A DNA stretch of 64,000 nt from Candidatus Hecatella orcuttiae (lineage in GTDB: Archaea; Thermoproteota; Bathyarchaeia; Hecatellales; Hecatellaceae). A program made the position numbers and the translations under genes. Below the pieces are notes generated by a model. The model was not told the origin of the DNA and did no database searches. It saw only the letters and a list, made by a program, of their open reading frames with translations. Of the stretch, positions 38,954-46,738 are shown piece by piece; position 1 is the first letter of the stretch; every line of letters starts with the position of its first letter. The stretch spans positions 189,342 through 253,341 of the forward strand of contig MTLY02000001.1 in the NCBI GenBank assembly GCA_002011035.2. The letters run 5' to 3'.

Positions 38954-40612
38954 TCAGGCTGAATTGGAAGTGACCGGTGTCTTCAAAGGCACCCGGTAGA
39001 CGATGCCGTAGCGCACTTGGCCTTCGTCGCCTTCCTCGTCGATCTTCCTGACGATGGCTTCCAGTTCAACTCCTTCAGTCAAATAAGGCGGGTAGGTGTC
39101 CGTGATGATGGCCATGTTCTCCTTGTAGACGTTGTACGACTTGATGCGGCATCCTTTCTTGAAGGACACCAGAACCGCCCGGGAGGGGTAGAGTTTGGCC
39201 TCCAACACCGAAGGGTTGTTAAAGCCGGGGCACTTGGAGTCGACGCAGAAGTCTTTAGCTGGGAAGTAGACGCGCTTGCACCCGTGGCAGAGCTGGATCT
39301 TTATTTTCTTACTTTTGATAGGCTTTATCTCGCCTACGACTCGTTTAGGCGGCCGTCCCATTCGCAGGTATTCTCTTATGCGGCGTATCTTAAGCCAGTA
39401 GTAGTCCTTCCAGCCCAACTTCTTCTTTCTCTCCAAGAAATCCCTGATGCTGGGTGCTAAGGTTTTTTTCTTCTCGATTCCCGGCAGCGTTCTAACCCAT
39501 GTGGCCAAGCTGGCTGCCCAAGAGCCGTAGGAAATAGCCAAGATGTCCTGTCCGGGAGCGGCCATGTCGAGGATGTTCACAAGGTTCAGGGGCGTGTTCC
39601 CAGCGTAGGAGTTTCCCACCCACCTGGAAAGGAGGGTGGGGTGGATCTTCTCCTTCCTCTCCGCTTCGCTGAGGGTCAGGATTTCTAAGGATCTCATGAC
39701 AAATTTTTTGAAATACTTGTTCAGGTAGCTGAATTCCTCAGCCCTCTTGACCACGACGTCGGGGTTTTCCTTCATCTCCCTCTGAAGCTTCTCCGTGCAC
39801 TCCTCGGGGTGGAGAAACGTCTGAATGACCGAGAGAGGCCTGAAGGTCTGCTCCACAAGCTTCGCGTAGGGAGAGTGGGAGGTGATCCACCTGAAATGGT
39901 TCAATGTCAAGTCATGCTTCTTCAGCATCTTATAGGCCGAGTTGAGTACCCGATGCATGTACGCCCTCTTCGTCGTCTCGCCGAAGTGGGTAGGGTTCGG
40001 CTGACCTTCCCGCCTCCAGAAATCCTGCTCCAACCCCGCGTTCCCTACCACGTCCACGATCTCAGCCGCAGGGTCTTTCGTCTCATCCTTTCTGCCGATG
40101 AGGAAGGAGCCGCTGCCGCAGCCTACCAGTATCTCCAGCGGATCGCCTTCCGCCCCGCCGGAGATGTCCGCCCCGATAGCTAGGCCGTAGGATATGTCCC
40201 CGCTTTCCACGTATTTCTGGCAGATGCTCAAAGCCTCCATGCCTGAGTTGCAAGCCAACTCAAGGTCGGCTACATGTTCAAGATGCTGGCAGGACTCGAA
40301 GAAGGCGGCTACATGAAGCCCGGAGGAGCCTACAGCGTAGGGTCCGGATTCTTTTCCGAAGAAGGCGGCCTCGATTTTTTTGCAGTCGATTCCGCTTCTC
40401 TTCACTGCGTTGTAAGCGGCTTCCCAGCCGAGGGTGATGGTGTCCTCATCGATTCCGGGGACAGCTTTTTCCTCAACCCATAGACCATACCGGTAGTAGG
40501 AGATTCTATCTTTCTTCTCTCTTCTCCGCACCAGTTCTTCCACGTCGAATCTTCTTAGGGGGATGTATCCTCCCCAGCCTAGGATACAGGCTCCCTGACC
40601 GTTACCCGCCAT
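38954..40612 (-). CDS. HMG-CoA synthase fused to a DUF35 zinc-ribbon/OB domain
   Basis: A 552-residue fusion. Residues 1-380 are archaeal HMG-CoA synthase-like, with the catalytic triad in place: E88 (GKESGPYAV), C121 (LACNSG) and H246 (SHSPYAK). A stretch of about 60-70 residues (about 256-326) has no counterpart that I recognise in ordinary archaeal HMG-CoA synthases. Residues about 436-545 are a DUF35 unit with zinc cysteines C442, C445, C456 and C461, then an OB fold. The enzyme joins acetyl-CoA to acetoacetyl-CoA for the mevalonate pathway. In many archaea thiolase, synthase and DUF35 are separate adjacent genes; here two are fused and no thiolase is adjacent. Confidence 0.85.
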   Translation of the reverse strand: MAGNGQGACILGWGGYIPLRRFDVEELVRRREKKDRISYYRYGLWVEEKAVPGIDEDTITLGWEAAYNAVKRSGIDCKKIEAAFFGKESGPYAVGSSGLHVAAFFESCQHLEHVADLELACNSGMEALSICQKYVESGDISYGLAIGADISGGAEGDPLEILVGCGSGSFLIGRKDETKDPAAEIVDVVGNAGLEQDFWRREGQPNPTHFGETTKRAYMHRVLNSAYKMLKKHDLTLNHFRWITSHSPYAKLVEQTFRPLSVIQTFLHPEECTEKLQREMKENPDVVVKRAEEFSYLNKYFKKFVMRSLEILTLSEAERKEKIHPTLLSRWVGNSYAGNTPLNLVNILDMAAPGQDILAISYGSWAASLATWVRTLPGIEKKKTLAPSIRDFLERKKKLGWKDYYWLKIRRIREYLRMGRPPKRVVGEIKPIKSKKIKIQLCHGCKRVYFPAKDFCVDSKCPGFNNPSVLEAKLYPSRAVLVSFKKGCRIKSYNVYKENMAIITDTYPPYLTEGVELEAIVRKIDEEGDEGQVRYGIVYRVPLKTPVTSNSA

Positions 40613-40981
40613 AACCGCCTACCCAGTCCTTTGACGCCTTCGCTAAATTTTTCCAGCTTCACCTATGTTGAATTGATCTTAATTAAGGTTTCCGTTCCCA
40701 GCCCCGCCAGCTTCACTTAGAATGGGGAAGAAGCTGCGAATACAGTCGGCGGCTTTCACCAGATTTCTGTCCAGCATGATTCGACAGTTTGCCCTTCCCC
40801 ATCATGAAAAACCCGCGGCGAAAAATCTGTAACATGTATGGCCATATATGGCAAAATTATTATACTCGCTGTTTCAGAAGGGGACTCTTACCAGAAGGCT
40901 GGTTTTCAGGGAACGGTGGAATTCTTCTTTGGCAGCGTATCCCTAAACTAGGTTCCGCCGAGCGAATTTAGCCTCAGAGGT
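40613..40981. other. Intergenic region upstream of the HMG-CoA synthase fusion
   Basis: This 369-nt gap separates two minus-strand genes. It contains an AT-rich TATA-like stretch (CTTAATTAAGG, 40678-40688) that may serve the downstream synthase gene, and a perfect 12-bp palindrome GCCATATATGGC at 40841-40852 followed by an A/T-rich run. I see no convincing coding sequence or structured RNA. Confidence 0.5.
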
Positions 40982-42541
40982 TTAGAGGACGTTTTCTTCC
41001 ACTTCAGACTTCTTCACAGGCGCGTTTCTTGCTGCGAGCGCTTCCCTCTGAGCATAGGCTTGCTTGGATAAGGATTGTTCAAGATATTCTTTGTAGTCGA
41101 AGATCTTCACCGGCACAGCGAAGTGAATTTCAGGCTGAGAAACCAGGAGGGCTTCCCCCACATCCAGCATCTTCAACTCCACATCGGAATATTCCAGGTA
41201 AGGCGTGTTCTCAGCCAGGTAGACGCGGTCCTCTTTGAGGCTGGTCTTCAGGATTAGCTTGGTCCAAAGCTCAGCGAAGACATCGCGGTTTATGCGGCAG
41301 GGCCTAGGGGTCACCGCGTTCAAGCCCACCTTATACTTGCGGCATGTGAGGGCTATATCTGAGAAGAGGGTGTGTCTTTCCTCCAGAAACTTGTGAGCCT
41401 CCTCCAAGGTGATGAGGAGGTAGGGAAGCCTCCGCCAAGCCTCATAGTCAGAGCGCCACCGAGCCTTGTAATACTCCACAGCCCTGTCGGCTACCCAGCC
41501 TACCACCTGCCTCTGAGCTTCCTCCCTCATCCCTGAAACATCGACCAACACGCTTTTGCCTCCGGCCAAGGCCTTGACAACGGAGTGGGAGAAGTCATGG
41601 TCTAGATCCGCGAAGACCGTGCCGTTGAGGTAGGAGAGTTTTCTAAGCAGGGCGGTGGCCACAGCCTTCTGGCCGTCCGCCACCTTGAGCACTCCGTAGA
41701 CATCCTCCTTCTCGTAGAGGGCTACAGCCTCGGTGATCCACTTACCCCGGCCCAGTCTGCTGGAAAGCTTCTTGGCGTAATGAGCTTGGGGAGGCGAAAG
41801 GTCTGGGTAAAGCTTCCAAAGGTCCTGAGGCTCTATTCTCCTCAGGCCTATCCGAATGAGGCCGTGGGCCACGGGAACCCGAGGTCTTTCCAAGCCGTAA
41901 TACTCCAACCTTTCGGAGGCCAAGGGGCTGTCGGCCAACCCTTTGCCGATACCTTTCCCGGTGAGGAGTTCTCCTGCGAAATCGAAAATGAGCCCCACCG
42001 CTTTCCCCTCCGTCTCCATAAGGGCTGCGTTCAACACCAACTCCGCGTTGGTCTTCCCCGAACCTATCTGCCCCACCACTGCCATCATCCGGGGTATGCA
42101 CTCCACACCGATACCCACCGTCCTCCTGCCTACAGCGGAGCCCTCCCGGAGGTAGCCTAACTTCAGCTCTCCGGTGAGCTCCAAGGCCTTGTAGTCTTCC
42201 CAGCCTAGGGACTCCGCAGCCCAGCCGTAGTCAGGATTCAACGTAGGAGACCTAATCCGCCCTAGGCTGTCCCTTTCGAGGAAGAGGACGGCTTCCACGA
42301 AGCGGAACTGGGAGTAGGGCCCCACGGTTCTCATGGAGCCTTTCAGGTCCCGCAGCTCATCCAGCTCCCCCAGCGTCGACCGGCTTCCAGCGTCGGTTAC
42401 CCGAGCGTAGAAAACCCGGGAGGCCCCCTCCTCTCTTGAGGGTGTTATTTTTACAATCTGGCCGAAGCTGATGGTTGTGTCTGCAGTGACGATGAAAATC
42501 ACCCGGTCTCCTTGGGCTTCCCTCACCCTGCCCAGCTCCAC
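40982..42541 (-). CDS. herA: HerA-family DNA translocase/helicase
   Basis: A 519-residue ATPase. An N-terminal HAS-barrel domain (GRVREAQGDRVIFIVTADT) precedes the FtsK/HerA core: Walker A GQIGSGKT (about residues 157-164), Walker B LLITLEEAHKF, and the family tail with VGEALLVSQPEIHFAVPVKI. HerA is a hexameric translocase that works with NurA nuclease and Mre11-Rad50 in DNA end resection. nurA lies directly upstream. The frame allows an ATG at 42580 inside nurA, but the GTG at 42541 follows GGAGGG and begins the HAS barrel. Confidence 0.92.
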   Translation of the reverse strand: MELGRVREAQGDRVIFIVTADTTISFGQIVKITPSREEGASRVFYARVTDAGSRSTLGELDELRDLKGSMRTVGPYSQFRFVEAVLFLERDSLGRIRSPTLNPDYGWAAESLGWEDYKALELTGELKLGYLREGSAVGRRTVGIGVECIPRMMAVVGQIGSGKTNAELVLNAALMETEGKAVGLIFDFAGELLTGKGIGKGLADSPLASERLEYYGLERPRVPVAHGLIRIGLRRIEPQDLWKLYPDLSPPQAHYAKKLSSRLGRGKWITEAVALYEKEDVYGVLKVADGQKAVATALLRKLSYLNGTVFADLDHDFSHSVVKALAGGKSVLVDVSGMREEAQRQVVGWVADRAVEYYKARWRSDYEAWRRLPYLLITLEEAHKFLEERHTLFSDIALTCRKYKVGLNAVTPRPCRINRDVFAELWTKLILKTSLKEDRVYLAENTPYLEYSDVELKMLDVGEALLVSQPEIHFAVPVKIFDYKEYLEQSLSKQAYAQREALAARNAPVKKSEVEENVL

Positions 42542-42542
42542 C

Positions 42543-43568
42543 TTACCAGCCCTCCATTCTTTCCACAAGCTCGTAATCATGCCTCAAGCCCAGCAGATGC
42601 CTTCTGAAACTGGCTGCTTCCACCTCCGTGAGAAGGTCTTCCAGCAGCCCTTCTTCCTCCAAACCCGTGTAGAGCATCTCCTCATATTCGAGAAGCTTGG
42701 CTTCAGGGATCTTGGTCTGCTGATGCGCGAGGAAAAGCGGCGCCGGGTAGCCGTCGCAACGGGCGTCCCTAGCCAAGTAAGCCAGCTGGGAAACGATTTC
42801 CACCGCCTGGGAGGAATCCCGTCCTTCCAGTAGGTAGTCGACGATGTCGCAGCGGAAAACCCGTGGGCTGGAAGGGGACAGCTTCACGCAGGAAATGTCA
42901 GCATAGAGATGCCGGCTTTGGCTTTCCCTTTTACCTAGGGGATAGTAAACCCAGCTCTCAGCCAGCTGCCCTCGGCTTTGAAGCTTCAGACCCCCTCGGC
43001 CCACGGAGGCTAGGAGGTCCCTTCCCCGGGAGTCCCGAAGTTTGGGGGAGGTCTTAGGCATCATGAGGAGGGTTATCCCCCTTCTTTTGGAGGCATGGTA
43101 GAGGTTGATGGAAAAATTCTGCTCACCCCCAAAGTAGGCGGCTCCGTCCATGAGGTACACGTCTCTCCTGTCGAAGCGGGGCTCCAGCTTCAGCACCAGA
43201 TCGCTTTCAAACCTCCGAAGCTGAGCCCATATTTCAAAAGCCCTGCTCTTTGGGGAGCCTACGACGGCGAAGAGGTGGTCTTCGCTTCCTTCCTCCTCCA
43301 CGTTCAACCGGCCTCCCTCAGTTTGCACGACCACGTAGGCGCAGCGGCTGACCCCTATTCTCCAGTTGTTGGCGCGGAGGAGGGCGTAGGATGAAGCGTC
43401 GACGGAGAGATATCTTCCCTTGGGTTGAAGAGGCTTCAACGGGTGATAGCGGTCCGGATGAACTTCTTCGAAGATTTCATCCTCTTCCTCGACGGGATAA
43501 TGTTTGGGGGCTCCCTCGTCTAGGTATTTCTTCATCTTCTTCAGACAGTCTTCTAAGCCTCGAGCCAT
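42543..43568 (-). CDS. nurA: NurA 5'-3' nuclease
   Basis: A 341-residue NurA nuclease with the N-terminal metal Asp in LSVDASSYAL, the second acidic site in VYLMDGAAYFGG and the C-terminal GYPAPLFLAHQQTKIPEAKL, which is characteristic of the family. It resects 5' DNA strands in complex with HerA. It is the first gene of the nurA-herA pair; mre11 and rad50 are not adjacent here. The ATG at 43568 begins the conserved N terminus. Confidence 0.9.
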   Translation of the reverse strand: MARGLEDCLKKMKKYLDEGAPKHYPVEEEDEIFEEVHPDRYHPLKPLQPKGRYLSVDASSYALLRANNWRIGVSRCAYVVVQTEGGRLNVEEEGSEDHLFAVVGSPKSRAFEIWAQLRRFESDLVLKLEPRFDRRDVYLMDGAAYFGGEQNFSINLYHASKRRGITLLMMPKTSPKLRDSRGRDLLASVGRGGLKLQSRGQLAESWVYYPLGKRESQSRHLYADISCVKLSPSSPRVFRCDIVDYLLEGRDSSQAVEIVSQLAYLARDARCDGYPAPLFLAHQQTKIPEAKLLEYEEMLYTGLEEEGLLEDLLTEVEAASFRRHLLGLRHDYELVERMEGW

Positions 43569-43706
43569 GAATTTTCGCCAAAACTTTGAAGAATCGGAAC
43601 CAGCCCTTCAGAAATAAAAGAGTGCAACCTTTATTTAAGCCAGTGAGACCGATGAAACTATTCTCCGTATAGGTTTTATAGATTTCCAATGATCAAACTT
43701 TAAGGG

Positions 43707-44339
43707 TTGAAACCTTTGAGGACCCTAGCCATCTCCGACCTCCACGGCCGGCTTGAGAGAGCCGCCCAATTCAGCAAACTAGCTTCAGCCGATTTCCACT
43801 GCCTCGTCCTATGCGGAGACATAACCCATCTGGGGCCGACGGACCTAGGGCGGAAGATCGTTGAAACCCTCACAAAATCCGGGATCCCTGTCCTCTACGT
43901 CGCCGGAAACATGGACCCGCCCACCATCCTTGAAGCTCTCCAAGGGGTGGGAGTCAACCTCCACGGGGAACCAGCCACTGTTGGAGGGTTTACCTTCCTA
44001 GGAGCCGGCTTCGAATACGCCATCGGAGAAAACCTGAAGAGAGGCTTTGGAAAGCTGGAAGGCAGGAAACTCGACGTACTGGTCACCCATGCTCCTCCCT
44101 ATGGAACAGAGGTGGACACCATCTGGGGCGGCCGACACATCGGAAGCCCTGAAGTGAGAAGCTTCATCCAAGAGCACCGCCCCTCCATCGCCCTCTGCGG
44201 CCACGTTCACGAAGCCCGAGGCTTGGACAGGCTGGGGGAAACCCTCATCTGCAACCCAGGCCCGGCGGCTCAAGGGTTTTACGCTGAAATCCAGCTGGGA
44301 GGCAGGGTTGAGGCTGAACTTTTGAGGCTGAAAGGCTGA
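43707..44339 (+). CDS. Calcineurin-like metallophosphoesterase
   Basis: A 210-residue metallophosphoesterase with all motifs: ISDLHGR (DxH), LCGDITH (GD), AGNMD (GN in place of GNHD), THAPP (H) and CGHVHEARG (GHxH). It could act on phosphodiesters or nucleotides; the substrate is not predictable. A TATA-like TTTTATA (43674-43680) lies about 30 nt before the TTG at 43707, so the message is probably leaderless. A metallo-beta-lactamase-fold gene follows after 13 nt, a likely operon. Confidence 0.88.
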   Translation: MKPLRTLAISDLHGRLERAAQFSKLASADFHCLVLCGDITHLGPTDLGRKIVETLTKSGIPVLYVAGNMDPPTILEALQGVGVNLHGEPATVGGFTFLGAGFEYAIGENLKRGFGKLEGRKLDVLVTHAPPYGTEVDTIWGGRHIGSPEVRSFIQEHRPSIALCGHVHEARGLDRLGETLICNPGPAAQGFYAEIQLGGRVEAELLRLKG

Positions 44340-44352
44340 GAGGCCGAGTGGA

Positions 44353-45159
44353 TTGGAGGTTTTCTTCCTAGGGACGGGAGGAGGCCGCTTCGCCACCATC
44401 ACCCAGAAAAGGAAAACCGCTGGGCTTAGGATTCTTTCAGGCCGGGTGAACCTGCACATCGACCCCGGTCCCGGGGCTCTAGTCTACTCCATCCAAGCGG
44501 GATTAGACCCGAGGAAGGTCAGAGCCGTCCTCATCACCCACGCTCACCCCGACCACTGCAACGACGGAGAGGTTATGGTGGAGGCCATGACTGGAGGCGC
44601 CATAAAGAAACAAGGCTACCTAGTCTGCGCGAAAAGCGTCCTCCGAGGCAACGAGGTCTGCGACCCAGCGGTCTCCCGCTACCACCAAGGCCTCCCGCGG
44701 GAGATAGCGGAGCTGAGCTCAGGAGGGCGTTTCGAGTTCGAGGGGGTTAAAGTGCAGGCTGTGAAGGCTGTGCACTACGACCCAGACACCGTGGGGTTCA
44801 AAGTTTTCCTACCAGGTGGAGAAAGCCTAGGCTACACCTCCGACGCTGAATATTTTGAGGGCATGGGAGCCGAATACCAAGGTGTAGACCTCCTCATCCT
44901 TTGCACCATGAGACCTCGAGGCAGCCCTCTGAAGTGGCACATGTCCGTGGACGACGCTGTTAAAGTGTTGGAAGAAGCCCATCCGAAACAGGCTGTCCTC
45001 ACCCATTTTGGCATGAGGATGCTGACGGAGAACATGCCTGAGTTGGAGGCTGAATACGTGGAAAAGACCACGGGGATCCCCACCGTTTCCGCCTACGACG
45101 GAATGAGGCTGAAGGTGGAGAGGGAGAAGGAAAAGAGAGACCTAACCAGCTTTTTCTAA
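44353..45159 (+). CDS. Metallo-beta-lactamase-fold hydrolase
   Basis: A 268-residue MBL protein with LGTGGGRFATI at the start, the zinc motif THAHPDHCND (HxHxDH), a later His in KAVHYDPDTVGF, Asp in YTSDAEYF and the C-terminal His in LTHFG. The form resembles RNase Z-like or lactonase-like members without a clear tRNA-binding arm. TTG start at 44353. It is co-directional with the upstream metallophosphoesterase and probably co-transcribed with it. Confidence 0.85.
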   Translation: MEVFFLGTGGGRFATITQKRKTAGLRILSGRVNLHIDPGPGALVYSIQAGLDPRKVRAVLITHAHPDHCNDGEVMVEAMTGGAIKKQGYLVCAKSVLRGNEVCDPAVSRYHQGLPREIAELSSGGRFEFEGVKVQAVKAVHYDPDTVGFKVFLPGGESLGYTSDAEYFEGMGAEYQGVDLLILCTMRPRGSPLKWHMSVDDAVKVLEEAHPKQAVLTHFGMRMLTENMPELEAEYVEKTTGIPTVSAYDGMRLKVEREKEKRDLTSFF

Positions 45160-45190
45160 TAAGGTTGCAAGGGGGTTTAGTTTTAAAAAA

Positions 45191-45200
45191 TTTATATAAC
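45191..45200 (+). promoter_or_regulatory. TATA box of the CBS-domain gene
   Basis: TTTATATAAC lies about 28 nt upstream of the ATG at 45223, in a long AT-rich stretch with further TATA-like sequences. No ribosome site is present, so the message is likely leaderless. Confidence 0.6.
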
Positions 45201-45222
45201 TATTATTGTATATATTTATAAG

Positions 45223-45654
45223 ATGGTTATCATGCCTCTGACCGTGGACGAAGTTGCCCGTCACACGCTGGTAACATGCAAACCAAGCGAAACCCTCTTC
45301 GAAGTAGCCAACCTCATGCTGAAGCACAACGTAGGCTCCGTGCTGGTAGAAGACAGCCAAAGGGAGATAGTCGGAATAGTCACCAAAAACGATATCTTGA
45401 GGCAGATGATCGCTGGGAAAAATTTGAAGACCACCCAAGCTGGGGACATAATGTCGTATCCCGTTGCCTCATGCAACCGGACAGACACCCTGGAAGAAGC
45501 GTTGAGAAAATTCGGAAACTACAGCAGGCTTGTGGTGAAAGCGGAAGACGGAAAAGTAGTGGGCGTGGCCAAGAAAAAGATCGTGGAACGGTTTGCCAAC
45601 GTATCCTTAGCCTACGATTTCATTCAACGGCGCCTCCGAAAACCCGGAGACTAA
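45223..45654 (+). CDS. CBS-domain pair protein
   Basis: A 143-residue protein with two CBS motifs. The first spans about residues 10-62 (ETLFEVANLMLKHNVGSVLV, EIVGIVTKNDILR) and the second about 72-125 (DIMSYPVASCNRTDTLEEAL, KVVGVAKKKIVE). It probably binds adenine nucleotides and regulates a partner. No partner is fused or clearly linked. Leaderless start predicted from the TATA box position. Confidence 0.85.
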   Translation: MVIMPLTVDEVARHTLVTCKPSETLFEVANLMLKHNVGSVLVEDSQREIVGIVTKNDILRQMIAGKNLKTTQAGDIMSYPVASCNRTDTLEEALRKFGNYSRLVVKAEDGKVVGVAKKKIVERFANVSLAYDFIQRRLRKPGD

Positions 45655-45777
45655 ATTTCCCCTACCTTTCGCCAGCAGGCCACCGTCAACCATACCCGGG
45701 ATGCCTGCGCTGATTTTAACATTGCCGTTGGAGGGAAAGCTAAATTAGCGGCTTCCATCGAAGTATCTAAAAGTGGT

Positions 45778-46182
45778 GTGGAAATGGTGAGGATCACCTA
45801 CAGACCTACCCAAGAGATAGTCATCTTGGATAGGGTGGAATATCCCACCGTCGACGACTTGGTGAAAAACATCATCCTAGTTGCCAAGGGCATAGGGCAA
45901 ACGGGTGTGCTGAGCTGGACGGGGGGAGTCCTGTTCGCGGTTACTCCTCTTCTGCCTGAGAACGAAAAACTCATGGGCGAATATCTTAGGGGGCGGACCT
46001 ACATCTCCAATGTCATATTTTCCCTCATGCCCCACTATACTGACTCCATCAGGAAAAACGGCATGGAGATACCTGTCATCGATGTCACCCCTAATCCGAC
46101 CATGCGGAGAATAGCCAGCTGGCTGAAGAAAACCTCAAGGAGCAGAGCGGGAAAACGGCAGCTTAAAATAAAGGACAGATGA
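45778..46182 (+). CDS. Hypothetical protein, 134 residues
   Basis: Not recognised. A soluble mixed alpha/beta protein with ITYRPTQEIVILDRVEYPTV at the N terminus, a hydrophobic centre (GVLSWTGGVLFAVTPLL) and a basic C-terminal tail (KKTSRSRAGKRQLKIK) that could contact nucleic acid. The start could be the GTG at 45778, the ATG at 45784 or the GTG at 45787. Its stop overlaps the ATG of the PH-like/zinc-ribbon gene (ATGA), so the two are translationally coupled and may act together. Confidence 0.7.
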   Translation: MEMVRITYRPTQEIVILDRVEYPTVDDLVKNIILVAKGIGQTGVLSWTGGVLFAVTPLLPENEKLMGEYLRGRTYISNVIFSLMPHYTDSIRKNGMEIPVIDVTPNPTMRRIASWLKKTSRSRAGKRQLKIKDR

Positions 46183-46622
46183 AGGGTATCTGCATGGTTC
46201 TCGAAGACTTTCTGTTCCCCGGGGAAGCAGTTTCCTACAAAAGCCTTTCGAAGGTTAAGTACCTGGGCGATAAGTTTGATTTTTACATCACCAATCAAAG
46301 GCTCATACTCTTTCAGGGTGGAAAAAAGGACAGACTTTTCGCTGAAAGATTCAGAGACATCGGAAGCCTCCGCTACAGCGAGCGAGGGAGACTCTTGAAA
46401 GAGGCATCCATAACCTTAGAAAACCGAGAAAAATACCAGATGGAAATTTCAGGAAAAGCCTCAGACATGAGGGTCATATGGATAGCGTTGCAGAAAAAAT
46501 GGCAAGAACTGCAAAAAACTCCAAGCACCGCGGAAGCTGAAAAAGCGAAGTGCAAATTCTGCGGGGCCCTCATGAACGCTGGCTCTTTAGTTTGTCCAAC
46601 ATGTCGAAAAATACAGAAATAA
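46179..46622 (+). CDS. PH-like domain protein with a C-terminal zinc ribbon
   Basis: A 147-residue protein. Residues about 5-110 resemble the bacterial PH-like fold (FDFYITNQRLILFQGG, RFRDIGSLRYSE, ASITLENREKYQMEISGKA). Residues about 124-145 form a zinc ribbon (CKFCGAL and CPTC). PH-like domains commonly bind lipids or proteins; the function here is unknown. The ATG at 46179 overlaps the stop of the preceding hypothetical gene. An internal ATG at 46194 is an alternative start. Confidence 0.7.
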   Translation: MKGICMVLEDFLFPGEAVSYKSLSKVKYLGDKFDFYITNQRLILFQGGKKDRLFAERFRDIGSLRYSERGRLLKEASITLENREKYQMEISGKASDMRVIWIALQKKWQELQKTPSTAEAEKAKCKFCGALMNAGSLVCPTCRKIQK

Positions 46623-46738
46623 CCGGGCACCGGGTGGAAAAGATAAATACGGTAACCTGAAAAGCATCATGTCACGCCACATAGGAACACCCGCCATGTC
46701 AAAGGGTAGCTACTGAGAGAAGCCGCGGGGAATACACC

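Noticed and set aside
40789-40971. 60-codon plus-strand frame in the gap before herA
   Set aside because: No family resemblance and no ribosome site; composition fits non-coding DNA.
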